A DNA stretch of 64,000 nucleotides from Pseudomonadota bacterium (GCA_020161145.1 JAIUPQ010000006.1:1-64000); one strand, 5' to 3'. Counted from the first letter of the stretch, positions 31,037 to 40,328 are shown. Numbers and translations are program-made. The notes: generated from the letters alone by a model not told the origin.

Positions 31037-32255
31037 ATTGGCGTTCTTGAAAAAGCTGCTGGATGGGGTGGAAGTGGAGTGGCGAGCTCTCGGGGAGCTT
31101 GGTGCGTTGATTCGGGGCAACGGACTGCAAAAGAAGGACTTCACGGAAACAGGCGTGCCCGCCATCCACTATGGTCAGATCTATACCTATTACGGTCTAT
31201 CCACTACTGCAACAAAATCTTTCGTATCACCAGATTTGGCTAAGCAGCTGAAAAAAGTTGACCAAGGCGATGTTGTTATTACAAATACAAGTGAAAACAT
31301 TCAGGATGTGGGCAAGGCTCTGGTATATCTTGGCGAGCGACAGGCCGTCACTGGAGGCCATGCGAGCATACTGAAGCCTGGCGAGTGTTTGTTGGGAAAG
31401 TACTTTGCGTATTTCACTCAGACAGATGCGTTTTCAAGCGAAAAAAGGAAGCATACCAAAGGTACAAAGGTGATTGATGTATCGGTCACTGATCTGGCTA
31501 AAATAAAAATACCCATCCCTTGTCCAGGCAATCCTCCAAAATCGCTTGAAATCCAAGCCAAAATCGTTCGAATTCTTGACAAATTTACCGAGCTTACAGC
31601 CGAGCTTACAGCCGAGCTTACAGCCGAGCTTACAGCACGCAAAAAACAATACAACTATTATCGTGATCAGTTGTTGAGTTTTGGAAATGGGGAGGTGGAG
31701 GTGGAGTGGAAGGCCTTGAGGGCTTTGGTCGACGTAAATACCGGATCAAAGCCACCTGAAATTCTTGAAAATGCGACAAGCTTTGATTACATCAATGCTG
31801 GAACATCCCGGTCGGGATACAGTGCAACAAGCAATTGTGCCGGCGATACCGTCACAACTCCGTCGCGAGGCCAGGGTGGCATTGGCTACGTGGGATACCA
31901 AAGGGAGGCATTCTGGTTGGGGCCTTTGTGCTACAAGCTGCAGTCAACAGACGACACTGTTCTAATCAACAAATTCCTTTATTACATTCTTCAATCACGA
32001 AGTGAACTGCTGTTAGGCTTAAAAAAAGAAGGCGGGGTTCCTGCCGTCAATAAGTCTGACCTTGTTCAACTGGAAATACCCGTTCCACCGCTCAAAGAAC
32101 AGAAACGGATTGTTGCCATCCTTGACAAATTCGACGCCCTGACCCACTTCCTCACCGAAGGCTTGCCGCGTGAAATCGAATTGCGTCAGAAGCAATACGC
32201 GTATTACCGCGAATTGTTATTGAGCTTCCCCAGGCCGGTGGATGTAGAGACATAA
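31029..32255 (+). CDS. hsdS: Type I restriction-modification specificity subunit HsdS
   Basis: 408 residues from the ATG at 31029. Two target recognition domains (about 15-165 and 225-345), each followed by a conserved helical spacer: IQAKIVRILDKFTELTAEL...RKKQYNYYRDQLLSF (about 175-215) and LKEQKRIVAILDKFDALTHFL...RQKQYAYYRELLLSF (about 355-400). The central spacer contains four 12-bp units that encode repeated ELTA/TAEL, as in EcoR124I and EcoR124II, where the repeat count sets the length of the non-specific gap in the target. The recognition domains are more AT-rich than hsdM and hsdR, as expected for exchanged specificity domains. The target cannot be read from sequence. Confidence 0.93.
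   Translation: MRELAFLKKLLDGVEVEWRALGELGALIRGNGLQKKDFTETGVPAIHYGQIYTYYGLSTTATKSFVSPDLAKQLKKVDQGDVVITNTSENIQDVGKALVYLGERQAVTGGHASILKPGECLLGKYFAYFTQTDAFSSEKRKHTKGTKVIDVSVTDLAKIKIPIPCPGNPPKSLEIQAKIVRILDKFTELTAELTAELTAELTARKKQYNYYRDQLLSFGNGEVEVEWKALRALVDVNTGSKPPEILENATSFDYINAGTSRSGYSATSNCAGDTVTTPSRGQGGIGYVGYQREAFWLGPLCYKLQSTDDTVLINKFLYYILQSRSELLLGLKKEGGVPAVNKSDLVQLEIPVPPLKEQKRIVAILDKFDALTHFLTEGLPREIELRQKQYAYYRELLLSFPRPVDVET
31590..31637 (+). repeat. Four tandem 12-bp units (TAEL tract) inside hsdS
   Basis: Units gagcttacagcc at 31590-31601, 31602-31613 and 31614-31625 and a fourth, gagcttacagca, at 31626-31637, encode ELTA four times (residues 188-203). Being in frame, gain or loss of a unit changes the spacer helix length by four residues without a frameshift. 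In the EcoR124 family this alters the target spacer by one base pair. Confidence 0.95.
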
Positions 32256-32256
32256 C

Positions 32257-33375
32257 ATGGGCAAGGCACTCGCGGAAATTGCCCACCAGCTACAGGACGC
32301 CAACAAAAAGGTGCAGCTGATTTATGCCTTCAATGGCACAGGCAAGACACGCCTGTCGCGCGAGTTCAAGCAATTGATTGCCCCCAAGGCAGATGGTGAT
32401 GATGCGCCGTCGTCGGAGTTGGCAGACAAGAAGATGCTGTACTACAGCGCCTTCACCGAAGACCTGTTTTACTGGGACAACGACCTGGGGCGGGATGCCG
32501 AGCCAAAACTGAAGATTCAACCCAATGCGTTCACCAAATGGGTGCTGGAAGAGCAAGGCCAGGACCAAAACATCGTCACCACCTTTCAGCGCTACACGAG
32601 CGAGAAACTGACGCCGCATTTCAGCGCCGACTTCTCGTCGGTCAGCTTTTCATTTGAGCGCGGCAACAATCAGCAAGAGCCCCACGTCAAAATCTCCAAA
32701 GGAGAAGAAAGTAATTTCATCTGGAGTGTGTTCAATGCATTGCTGGAACAGGTGATTTCCGAGCTGAACATCACCGAAGTCGCCGACCGCTCCACCGATG
32801 TCTTCAACAATCTGAGTTACGTCTTTGTTGATGACCCGGTGAGCTCGCTGGATGAGAACCACTTGATCGAGTTGGCGGTCAATGTGGCCGGGTTGATCAA
32901 ATCCAGTCAATCCGACCTGAAGTTCATCGTCACCACGCACAGCCCGCTGTTCTATAACGTGCTGTTCAATGAGTTGAATAGCAAGGCTTGCTACATGCTG
33001 GAGCGCTTCGAGGATGGTAGCTTCGCGCTCACTGAGAAACCCGGCGACTCCAACAAGAGCTTTTCCTATCATCTGCATTTGAAGCAAACCATCGAGCATG
33101 CGATTGCCGAGAACCGGGTTGAGCGCTATCACTTCACCTTGCTGCGCAATCTCTACGAGAAGACGGCCAGTTTTCTGGGTTATCGGAGCTGGTCAGAGCT
33201 CTTGCCTGACGACCGGCAGCTCTACCTGAGCAGAGTCATCAATTTCACCAGCCACAGCACGCTGTCCAATGAAGCAGTGGCACAACCAACACCTGCGGAG
33301 AAGGCCACCGTCAAGTTGCTGCTTGATCACTTGCACAGCACCCATGGTTTTTGGCAGCAGCAACAGGGAGCCTAA
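32257..33375 (+). CDS. prrC: PrrC-like anticodon nuclease (ABC-ATPase plus ACNase domain)
   Basis: 372 residues (E. coli PrrC is 396). N-terminal ABC-type ATPase: P-loop AFNGTGKT at 24-31, signature-like ISKGEESNFIWSVF at 146-159, Walker B and D-loop YVFVDDPVSSLDENH at 188-202, switch His in IVTTHSP at 224-230. C-terminal domain: Arg297, Glu301 and His333, in LLRNLYEKTASF and FTSHST, reproduce the +4 and +36 spacing of the PrrC nuclease triad Arg320/Glu324/His356. Position between hsdS and hsdR is that of prrC in the prr locus (prrA-B-C-D). PrrC is held silent by the type IC R-M complex and, when a phage inhibits it, cleaves tRNA-Lys at the anticodon. Target here is inferred. Start 2 bases after the hsdS stop. 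Confidence 0.85.
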   Translation: MGKALAEIAHQLQDANKKVQLIYAFNGTGKTRLSREFKQLIAPKADGDDAPSSELADKKMLYYSAFTEDLFYWDNDLGRDAEPKLKIQPNAFTKWVLEEQGQDQNIVTTFQRYTSEKLTPHFSADFSSVSFSFERGNNQQEPHVKISKGEESNFIWSVFNALLEQVISELNITEVADRSTDVFNNLSYVFVDDPVSSLDENHLIELAVNVAGLIKSSQSDLKFIVTTHSPLFYNVLFNELNSKACYMLERFEDGSFALTEKPGDSNKSFSYHLHLKQTIEHAIAENRVERYHFTLLRNLYEKTASFLGYRSWSELLPDDRQLYLSRVINFTSHSTLSNEAVAQPTPAEKATVKLLLDHLHSTHGFWQQQQGA

Positions 33376-33379
33376 AGGC

Positions 33380-33544
33380 ATGAAGCAGGTGATGTTGGAG
33401 CAGAAGATGCTGGAATTTCAGGCTACCTACCCCGACATGAAGGACTTATCGCGCAGCGGCCGGATTGCTGCCATGCGACGCTTCTGTGCCTTTCTCCGCC
33501 TGCGGTTTGAAGTGGTCCCACAGCCTGCGGGACAAATGCCCTGA
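33380..33544 (+). CDS. Small hypothetical protein between the anticodon nuclease gene and hsdR
   Basis: 54 residues, 5 bases after the prrC-like stop. N-terminal half is helical and charged (VMLEQKMLEFQATYPDMKDL), the middle is Arg/Phe-rich (RRFCAFLRLRF). No recognised family, no signal peptide. It could be a small operon protein or the start of a longer gene that has been cut; no good Shine-Dalgarno is seen. Listed because it fills the gap in the operon in the correct strand and spacing. Confidence 0.4.
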   Translation: MKQVMLEQKMLEFQATYPDMKDLSRSGRIAAMRRFCAFLRLRFEVVPQPAGQMP

Positions 33545-33567
33545 CGACAGGACACGTAAGGAGAAGC

Positions 33568-33630
33568 ATGTCCCTGCACAACATCAGCCTGCGCGATCAG
33601 ACCACGGAGTTTTTGCCCTACACCGGCTGA
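33568..33630 (+). pseudogene. N-terminal fragment of a second RhuM-family gene
   Basis: A strong AAGGAG (33557-33562) precedes an ATG that opens MSLHNISLRDQTTEFLPYTG and then stops. TTEFL.YT is how RhuM-family proteins start (followed normally by a nucleotide or DG.. strand and WLTQ helix). Only 20 codons remain. It indicates that another RhuM-type gene once stood here between the nuclease gene and hsdR. Confidence 0.5.
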
Positions 33631-33651
33631 TTATTTCAATTTTTGAAATAA
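33631..33651. promoter_or_regulatory. Perfect 21-bp palindrome upstream of hsdR
   Basis: TTATTTCAA-TTT-TTGAAATAA: two nine-base arms around a three-base centre, starting directly after the RhuM fragment stop and 73 bases before the hsdR ATG. It could be an operator for a dimeric repressor or a weak terminator (its AT-only stem argues against the latter). It lies where a separate hsdR promoter would be expected, since hsdR is not translationally coupled to the upstream genes. Confidence 0.5.
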
Positions 33652-33723
33652 CCATCGATCAGGGTATAGGTCGGACAGAAACGTAAGACGACTGACACAG
33701 CAGCAGAATAAGGGTTTATTCGA

Positions 33724-36700
33724 ATGACCGACAGCTACAAGACCATTGCCGAATCCAAGAATTTTATCGTTCTGGATCAGTACACCAAGGGTTGCCAGAC
33801 CAATGAAAGCTATCAAAGCGAAGGTGACCTGGAGCGTGAGTTCATTCGGGATTTAGAACATCAGGGCTATGAGTATATAGTCGGCCTGAACACGCCCGAA
33901 GCTATGCTCGCGAATGTGCGCGAACAGCTACAGGTGTTCAATAAAGTGCAGTTTGCAGATGGCGAGTGGTTGCGTTTTGTTGAGACCTGGCTGGACAAGC
34001 CCAGCGATGGCCCGAATGAGAAAACCCGCAAGATTCACGACGACTATGTTCATGACTTCGTCTTCGACGATGGCCGCATTCAGAACATCTACCTGCTGGA
34101 CAAAAAGAACATCGCCCGCAACAAGGTGCAGGTGATCAAGCAGTTTGAGCAGACAGGCACGCATGCCAACCGCTATGACGTGACGATTTTGGTCAACGGC
34201 TTGCCGCTGGTGCAGGTGGAGCTCAAAAAACGTGGCGTGGCGATTCGAGAAGCCTTCAACCAGGTGCACCGCTACAGCAAGGAGAGCTTCAATAGCACGC
34301 AATCCTTGTTCAAGTATCTGCAGCTGTTCGTGATCTCCAACGGCACCGACAGCCGCTACTTCGCCAACACCACCCAGCGCGGCAAGAACAGCTTCGACTT
34401 CACCATGAACTGGGCGAAGGCGGACAACAGCCTGATCAAAGACCTGAAGGACTTCACCGCCACGTTCTTCCAGAAAGACACGCTGTTGAAGGTGCTGCTG
34501 CGCTACTCGGTGTTCGATACCAGCAACACGCTGCTGGTGATGCGCCCCTATCAGATTGCCGCCACGGAACGCATTCTGTGGAAGGTCAGGAGCAGCTTTC
34601 AGGCCAAGAACTGGAGCAAGACGGAAAGCGGCGGCCTCATCTGGCACACCACCGGCTCGGGCAAGACGCTGACGAGCTTCAAGGCGGCACGTCTGGCCAC
34701 CGAGCTGGACTTCATTGACAAGGTGTTTTTCGTGGTGGATCGCAAGGATCTGGACTACCAGACCATGAAGGAATACCAGCGCTTTTCACCGGACAGCGTG
34801 AATGGATCGGACAGCACGGCTGGCCTGAAACGCAATCTGGAGAAGGACGACAACAAGATCGTTGTCACCACCATCCAGAAGCTCAACAACCTGATGAAGA
34901 GCGAGGCGGACTTGCCCATCTACGGCAAGCAAGTGGTCTTCATTTTTGACGAGTGCCATCGCAGCCAGTTTGGTGAGGCCCAAAAGAACTTGAAGAAGAA
35001 GTTCAAGAAGTTCTGCCAGTTTGGTTTCACCGGCACGCCCATCTTTCCGGAGAACGCTCTGGGCGCCGAGACCACGGCCAGTGTGTTTGGCCGTGAGCTG
35101 CATTCGTACGTGATCACCGATGCGATCCGCGACGAGAAGGTGTTGAAGTTCAAGGTGGACTACAACGATGTGCGCCCGCAGTTCAAGGCCATCGAGACCG
35201 AGCAGGATGAGAAGAAGCTCAGCGCGGCGGAGAACAAGCAAGGCCTGCTGCACCCCGACCGCATCCGCGAGATCACGCAATACATCCTGAACACCTTCCG
35301 CCAGAAGACCCATCGCCTGTATGCAGGCAACAAGGGCTTCAACGCCATGTTTGCCGTCAGCAGCGTGGATGCGGCCAAGCTGTACTACGAATGCTTCAGG
35401 GAGTTGCAGAAGACCAACGACAAGCGGCTGAAGGTGGCGACCATCTTCTCGTTCGCTGCGAACGAGGAGCAGGACGCGATTGGCGACATCCAGGACGAGA
35501 GCTTTGATGTGTCTGCCATGAACAGCAGTGCCAAGGAGTTCTTGAGTGCTGCCATCGCAGACTACAACGCGCTGTTCAAGACCAACTTCAGTGTGGACAG
35601 CAATGGCTTCCAGAACTATTACCGCGACCTGGCCAAGCAGGTCAAAGCCAAGGAGATCGACCTGCTCATCGTGGTGGGCATGTTCCTGACGGGCTTTGAT
35701 GCGCCCACGCTCAACACGCTGTTCGTCGACAAGAACCTGCGCTACCACGGGCTGATGCAGGCTTACTCGCGCACCAATCGCATCTTTGACGCCACCAAGA
35801 CCTTCGGCAATATCGTCACCTTCCGCGACCTGGAGCAGGCGACCATCAATGCCATCACCCTATTCGGTGACAAGAACACCAGGAACGTGGTGCTGGAGAA
35901 GAGCTACAAGGAGTACATGGAGGGCTTCACCGATGCGGCCACCGGTGAGGCCCGGCGGGGTTTCATGGATGTGGTGACGGAGTTGCAAGCCCGCTTCCCT
36001 GACCCCGCTGCCATTGAAAAGGAAGCCGACAAGAAGGCCTTCGTTAAGCTGTTTGGCGAGTATTTGCGCGTGGAAAACGTGCTGCAGAACTACGACGAAT
36101 TTGCTAGCTTGAAGGAGTTGCAAAACGTTGATCTTGCTGACCCTGCCGCAGTAGAGGCGTTCAAGGCCAAGCACTACCTGAGTGATGATGATCTGACCGC
36201 GCTGCAAGCCATCACGCTCCCGGCCGAGCGGAAAGTGCAGGACTACCGCTCGACCTACAACGATGTCCGCGACTGGCTGCGCCGTGAGAAGGCGGGGGCC
36301 GAGAAAGAGAAGTCCACCGTTGACTGGGATGACGTGGTCTTTGAGGTGGATCTGCTCAAGTCGCAGGAGATCAACCTGGACTACATCCTGGAGCTGATCT
36401 TTGAGCACAACAAGAAGATCAAGAGCAAGTCGGAACTGGTGGATGAAGTGCGCCGGGTGATTCGTGCAAGCCTCGGCAACCGCGCCAAAGAAAGCTTGCT
36501 GGTGGACTTCATCAACCAGACCGACCTGGATCAGATAGGCGACAAGGCCAGCGTGATCGATGCATTTTTCAAGTTCGCACAGGCGGAGCAACAGCAGGAA
36601 GTGCAGGAGTTGATCACCACAGAGAACCTCAACGCAGAGGCCACCAGGCGATACATCGCCACCTCACTCAAGCGAGAGTTCGCCAGCGAGAACGGTACGG

Positions 36701-36825
36701 AGCTCAACGCGGTTCTGCCCAAGATGAGCCCATTGAACCCGCAATTCCTGATCAAGAAGCGGACCGTCTTGCAGAAGATCGCTGCCTTTGTTGAGAAGTT
36801 CAAGGGTGTGGGTGGGCAGCTATAA
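33724..36825 (+). CDS. hsdR: Type I restriction endonuclease subunit HsdR (EcoR124I family)
   Basis: 1033 residues; EcoR124I HsdR, which it closely resembles along its whole length, has 1038. Nuclease domain with Asp152, Glu166 and Lys168 (PD-ExK in [21 protein letters not shown]). Helicase motor: motif I TGSGKT at 310-315, DECH box at 409-412, motif [13 protein letters not shown] and motif [12 protein letters not shown]-terminal helical assembly domain ends KGVGGQL. It translocates DNA and cuts away from unmethylated sites. Start [20 protein letters not shown] matches the family N-terminus. Separated from the upstream gene by a palindrome-containing gap, so probably with its own promoter, as for prrD/hsdR in related loci. 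Confidence 0.96.
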   Translation: MTDSYKTIAESKNFIVLDQYTKGCQTNESYQSEGDLEREFIRDLEHQGYEYIVGLNTPEAMLANVREQLQVFNKVQFADGEWLRFVETWLDKPSDGPNEKTRKIHDDYVHDFVFDDGRIQNIYLLDKKNIARNKVQVIKQFEQTGTHANRYDVTILVNGLPLVQVELKKRGVAIREAFNQVHRYSKESFNSTQSLFKYLQLFVISNGTDSRYFANTTQRGKNSFDFTMNWAKADNSLIKDLKDFTATFFQKDTLLKVLLRYSVFDTSNTLLVMRPYQIAATERILWKVRSSFQAKNWSKTESGGLIWHTTGSGKTLTSFKAARLATELDFIDKVFFVVDRKDLDYQTMKEYQRFSPDSVNGSDSTAGLKRNLEKDDNKIVVTTIQKLNNLMKSEADLPIYGKQVVFIFDECHRSQFGEAQKNLKKKFKKFCQFGFTGTPIFPENALGAETTASVFGRELHSYVITDAIRDEKVLKFKVDYNDVRPQFKAIETEQDEKKLSAAENKQGLLHPDRIREITQYILNTFRQKTHRLYAGNKGFNAMFAVSSVDAAKLYYECFRELQKTNDKRLKVATIFSFAANEEQDAIGDIQDESFDVSAMNSSAKEFLSAAIADYNALFKTNFSVDSNGFQNYYRDLAKQVKAKEIDLLIVVGMFLTGFDAPTLNTLFVDKNLRYHGLMQAYSRTNRIFDATKTFGNIVTFRDLEQATINAITLFGDKNTRNVVLEKSYKEYMEGFTDAATGEARRGFMDVVTELQARFPDPAAIEKEADKKAFVKLFGEYLRVENVLQNYDEFASLKELQNVDLADPAAVEAFKAKHYLSDDDLTALQAITLPAERKVQDYRSTYNDVRDWLRREKAGAEKEKSTVDWDDVVFEVDLLKSQEINLDYILELIFEHNKKIKSKSELVDEVRRVIRASLGNRAKESLLVDFINQTDLDQIGDKASVIDAFFKFAQAEQQQEVQELITTENLNAEATRRYIATSLKREFASENGTELNAVLPKMSPLNPQFLIKKRTVLQKIAAFVEKFKGVGGQL

Positions 36826-36849
36826 GCACCCGGTCATCAGGGGGAGAAC

Positions 36850-36942
36850 ATGTGGCATGACAACGAAACAACCACGGACTACTTGAACTTCGGCGTCGTT
36901 GCAGACGCCTGCGCGTTGCGGTACAGATCGAACTCAAACTGA
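36850..36942 (+). pseudogene. N-terminal fragment of a KAP-family P-loop NTPase
   Basis: 25 bases after the hsdR stop, an ATG with GGGGAG upstream opens MWHDNETTTDYLNFGVVADA and stops after 30 codons. The W.DNET..D.L.F..VA motif is the usual start of KAP NTPases (membrane-anchored P-loop proteins common in defence islands); the Walker A that should follow about 20 residues later is absent. A truncated leftover of a further defence gene. Confidence 0.5.
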
Positions 36943-36992
36943 AGCGTTGCAGTGAATCGACGCGGCTAGCCAACGCCTTGAGTGCACCCTTC

Positions 36993-38018
36993 TCAGTGCA
37001 CCTGACCAAACCGCGCCCGGCGCTCCGCATCGGAGGGGTGGCTGGAGATGGCGATGGGCAACTCGGGCTCGTCCTCGCTGGCGCGCCGCGCGGCGATGCG
37101 GTCGAAGAACAGCGCCATCTGCGTGGCGTCCAGGCCGGCGCCGTGCAGCAGGGTCAGCGCGTAGGCATCGGCTTCGCGCTCGAAGTCGCGCGAGTAGTCG
37201 GCCTGCACCAGCAGCACCGGCGCGGCGCTGAGCAGCCAGGTGGCGTCGCCAAAGACCAGCCCGGCCACGGCCGCCGCCGCACTGGCGCGGGCCACCAGCC
37301 GCAGGCCATGGGCATGGTGGACATGGCCCAACTCGTGGGCCAGCACGCCTTGCAGCGCATCAGGCGCATCGGCCAGCAGCGCAACCAGCTCATCGGTCAG
37401 CACCAGCGTGCCGCCCGGCAGCGCGAACGCATTGGGGCCCACGCGCTTGCCGCCCTGGCGGAACACCAGATGCCACGGTGGCGCGCTGCCGTCTGGCCAG
37501 GCGCGTGCGACGCTGGCGGCAAACCGCGTGCGGATGGCCTCGGTCTGGGCCTCGGGCAATTGGCTGGGGGTCAGCCAGCGCGCGTCGAGCTCATCCAGCG
37601 TGGCCTCGCCCAGCGTCTGCTGGACGTCGGCCGGCACCCAGGTGGCCGCGTGGTCGGCCGCCCAGGGCAGCGCCCAGCGCCAGGTGCCAAACAGCAGACC
37701 GCACAGCAGCGCCAGCGCCACCAGCACGCCGCGCCAGCTTTGCTGGGCGCGCACCACGGTGCTGTCCTGGTGGCCGGCGGCCGCACGCCAGGCATCCCAG
37801 GCCTGGGCGTCGGTTGCCACCAGCACCGAGCCGTCGGGCAGCAAGGCCTGGCGTTGGCCATGGCGCTGGCGCTCGGGCCAGACCACGGCGGCCGTGGCGT
37901 AGCTGCGGCTGGCGCTCTCGCCTTGCAGGTGCAACTGGCCGTCTGCCAGCCAGGCCACCACCGGGTGGGCAGCGGCCGTCTGACCGTCAAACCACTGCAA
38001 GGCCAGGCGGTCGCTCAC
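36993..38018 (-). CDS. M48 family metallopeptidase, C-terminal end replaced at island border
   Basis: 341 residues. N-terminal beta-rich domain, one or two membrane segments at about 92-112, then an M48 peptidase domain with HELGH at 228-232 and a following Glu (about residue 290, FEREADAYAL) as third zinc ligand. The start overlaps the stop of the upstream YjgN-like gene by four bases. The last 20 residues (IAISSHPSDAERRARF) repeat those of the remnant at 28128, but the final four residues GQVH come from island DNA, so the protein keeps its fold with a new tail. Probably a housekeeping membrane-linked protease of unknown substrate. Confidence 0.85.
   Translation of the reverse strand: MSDRLALQWFDGQTAAAHPVVAWLADGQLHLQGESASRSYATAAVVWPERQRHGQRQALLPDGSVLVATDAQAWDAWRAAAGHQDSTVVRAQQSWRGVLVALALLCGLLFGTWRWALPWAADHAATWVPADVQQTLGEATLDELDARWLTPSQLPEAQTEAIRTRFAASVARAWPDGSAPPWHLVFRQGGKRVGPNAFALPGGTLVLTDELVALLADAPDALQGVLAHELGHVHHAHGLRLVARASAAAAVAGLVFGDATWLLSAAPVLLVQADYSRDFEREADAYALTLLHGAGLDATQMALFFDRIAARRASEDEPELPIAISSHPSDAERRARFGQVH
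37007..37056. repeat. Right copy of the 50-bp direct repeat flanking the R-M island
   Basis: Matches 28145-28194 at 47 of 50 positions. It encodes codons about 322-337 of the M48 peptidase and marks the point where island DNA joins the chromosomal gene. Confidence 0.85.
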
Positions 38019-39157
38019 AGCCCCAGGTCGAAACCGAAGAAGTCGCCGGCGGCCTCGCCCGCCGCATCGGCGCCGGCTGTGCCCGCACCCACCTGCCAGG
38101 TGGCGGGGTCGGTTTGCGCCTGCACCGTCACGGCCTCCAGCCGCAGCCGCGCCATGGCCACGGCGGCAAACGGGCGGTACAGGCCCAGTGTCAACAGCGT
38201 CAACACGACGTTGACCGCATGCAGGCGCACCGTGGCACCCAGCGCCAGGCGGCTGTCAAAGCGCAGTTGGTCTGACGTGGTGGCGTTCCAGACCAGGTTC
38301 TGCAGCCGGGTGATGCCCCAGGGGTAGAGCAGCAGCCCCATCACACCGTAAAACACGAATATCAACACCACCGGCCCATAGATCAGCCACGGGCCTTTGG
38401 CGTCTTGCCCGCCGCCAAACACCACACCGGCCACCGCGCCACCCAAGGCCACCATCGCCAGCGTCGCCATGCCCAGCAGTTTGAGCGCCCACCCATAGAA
38501 CGCGCCCGGGCCTGCAGCGAACCGGGTTTGCTCGCCCGCCCAGGCATAGTGGTCGTGCTGGTAGCGCTTGATCCGGGCCAGCACCCAGGGCAAGGTCAGC
38601 ATCATGATGGCCATGCCGACGAACACCGCCACCACGCCCGACCCCACCTTCGTGGGCTCGAGTTCGTTGGGTGTACCCAGCCACACCGGCCCGGCCAGCA
38701 TCAGTGCCAGGCCCAGCCCCATCGGCGCCAGTGCGGCATAGGCACCCGCCAGGTCACCGCGAAAGGCAAAGCGCAGCCCACGCCAGGATGTGTTGGCCAG
38801 CCGGAACGCCAGGCCCGCGCGCCACAGCGCCGGCCAGATGGCGGCCAGGATGACAAAGGCCACCAGCGCTGCCACCGGCGACACCTGCCCGGCCACGGCG
38901 TACAGCCCGAACAGCACCAACAGCAGCACATGGCCCCGGAACATGGCCCAGGGCTGGCCATGGAACGCCAGCGGCTGGTCGTCCACCACCGTGTTGCCAT
39001 AGAAGTAGCGCAGCCGCCGCACCTTGGCAAACGGCAGGTAAAAGCCCAGCGTGACGACGATGAGCAGCAGGTTGACGATCCAGATGCGGAAGTACTCGCT
39101 GCCCGATCCGGTGAAGCGCACGGCCAGCGTGCGCGGGCTGTCGAAGGCCTCAGTCAT
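38015..39157 (-). CDS. YjgN family (DUF898) membrane protein
   Basis: 380 residues, about eight to ten hydrophobic segments. The repeated YjgN pattern is visible: FTGSGSEYFRIWIVNLLLIVVTLGFYLPFAKVRRLRYFYGNT at the start, and FDSRLALGATVRLHAVNVVLTLLTLGLYRPFAAVAMARL near the end. Function of DUF898 proteins is unknown. It is translationally coupled to the M48 peptidase (4-base overlap), a pairing common in this bacterial group, so a joint role in membrane protein handling is possible. Confidence 0.85.
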   Translation of the reverse strand: MTEAFDSPRTLAVRFTGSGSEYFRIWIVNLLLIVVTLGFYLPFAKVRRLRYFYGNTVVDDQPLAFHGQPWAMFRGHVLLLVLFGLYAVAGQVSPVAALVAFVILAAIWPALWRAGLAFRLANTSWRGLRFAFRGDLAGAYAALAPMGLGLALMLAGPVWLGTPNELEPTKVGSGVVAVFVGMAIMMLTLPWVLARIKRYQHDHYAWAGEQTRFAAGPGAFYGWALKLLGMATLAMVALGGAVAGVVFGGGQDAKGPWLIYGPVVLIFVFYGVMGLLLYPWGITRLQNLVWNATTSDQLRFDSRLALGATVRLHAVNVVLTLLTLGLYRPFAAVAMARLRLEAVTVQAQTDPATWQVGAGTAGADAAGEAAGDFFGFDLGL

Positions 39158-39166
39158 GAACGGCCC

Positions 39167-40261
39167 TCAGACGTTGAACAGGAAGTGCAGCACGTCGCCG
39201 TCCTTGACCACGTAGTCCTTGCCCTCGGCCCGCATCTTGCCGGCGTCCTTGGCGCCCTGCTCGCCCTTGAACTGGATGAAGTCGGGGTAGGCGATGGTCT
39301 GGGCGCGGATGAAGCCGCGCTCGAAGTCGGTGTGGATGACGCCTGCCGCCTGCGGCGCGGTGGCGCCGATGGGGATGGTCCAGGCGCGCACCTCTTTGAC
39401 GCCGGCCGTGAAATAGGTCTGCAGGCCCAGCAGCGTGAACGCGGCGCGAATCAGGCGCGCCAGCCCCGGCTCGGTCTGGCCCATCTCGGCCAGGAACAGC
39501 GCGCGGTCTTCGTCGCCCATGTCGGCCAGTTCGGCCTCAGTCTTGGCCGAGATGGCCACCACCGGCGCGTTCTGGCTGGCGGCGTAGTCGCGCAGGCGGT
39601 CCAGGTAGGGGTTGTTCTCGAAGCCGTCCTCGGCCACGTTGCCCACGAACATGGCCGGCTTGGCGGTGATCAGGCACAGCGGCCGCAGCACCGCCCACTC
39701 TTCCTTGGCAAAAGCGATGCCGCGCACCGGCTTGCCCTCGTTGAGCTGGGCCTCGCATTTCCTGAGCACCTCGACCAGCCGCAGCGCCTCTTTGTCGCCG
39801 CCGGCCTTGGCCACCTTGGTGTAGCGCTGCAAACTCTTCTCGACGGTCACCATGTCGGCCAGGCACAACTCGGTCTGGATGACCTCGATGTCGGCAATGG
39901 GGTCCACCTTGCCGGCCACATGGATGACGTTCTCGTCGTCGAAGCAGCGCACCACGTTGACGATGGCGTCCGTTTCGCGGATGTGGCTCAGGAACTGGTT
40001 GCCCAGGCCCTCGCCCTTGCTGGCGCCGGCCACCAGGCCGGCAATGTCCACGAACTCCACGATGGCCGGCAGCACGCGCTCGGGATGGACGATGGCGGCC
40101 AGCGCCGCCAGCCGCGCATCGGGCAGCTCGACCACGCCCACATTGGGCTCAATGGTGCAAAACGGGTAGTTCTCTGCCGCGATGCCCGCCTTGGTCAAGG
40201 CGTTGAACAGGGTGGACTTGCCCACGTTGGGCAGGCCGACGATGCCGCATTTGAGGCTCAT
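39167..40261 (-). CDS. ychF: Redox-regulated ATPase YchF (Obg-like)
   Basis: 364 residues from the ATG at 40261 ([20 protein letters not shown]); an upstream frame adds 27 residues before the family start. G1 motif GLPNVGKST at 9-17; the G4 position carries an NxxE-type motif (NVAEDG) instead of NKxD, which is why YchF prefers ATP over GTP. C-terminal TGS domain [37 protein letters not shown], ending in LHFLFNV. Binds ribosomes and affects stress responses. Cytosolic, single gene. Confidence 0.97.
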   Translation of the reverse strand: MSLKCGIVGLPNVGKSTLFNALTKAGIAAENYPFCTIEPNVGVVELPDARLAALAAIVHPERVLPAIVEFVDIAGLVAGASKGEGLGNQFLSHIRETDAIVNVVRCFDDENVIHVAGKVDPIADIEVIQTELCLADMVTVEKSLQRYTKVAKAGGDKEALRLVEVLRKCEAQLNEGKPVRGIAFAKEEWAVLRPLCLITAKPAMFVGNVAEDGFENNPYLDRLRDYAASQNAPVVAISAKTEAELADMGDEDRALFLAEMGQTEPGLARLIRAAFTLLGLQTYFTAGVKEVRAWTIPIGATAPQAAGVIHTDFERGFIRAQTIAYPDFIQFKGEQGAKDAGKMRAEGKDYVVKDGDVLHFLFNV

Positions 40262-40328
40262 GAGTAGGGGCTTTCGAGGCAGGAAAACCCATGATTCTAG
40301 GCGGCCACCCTGCCTACAATGACCGCCT

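Noticed and set aside
31590-31637. Short tandem repeats as a CRISPR-like array
   Set aside because: The 12-bp units are contiguous, without spacers, and in frame inside hsdS. No CRISPR array or cas gene is visible in the window.
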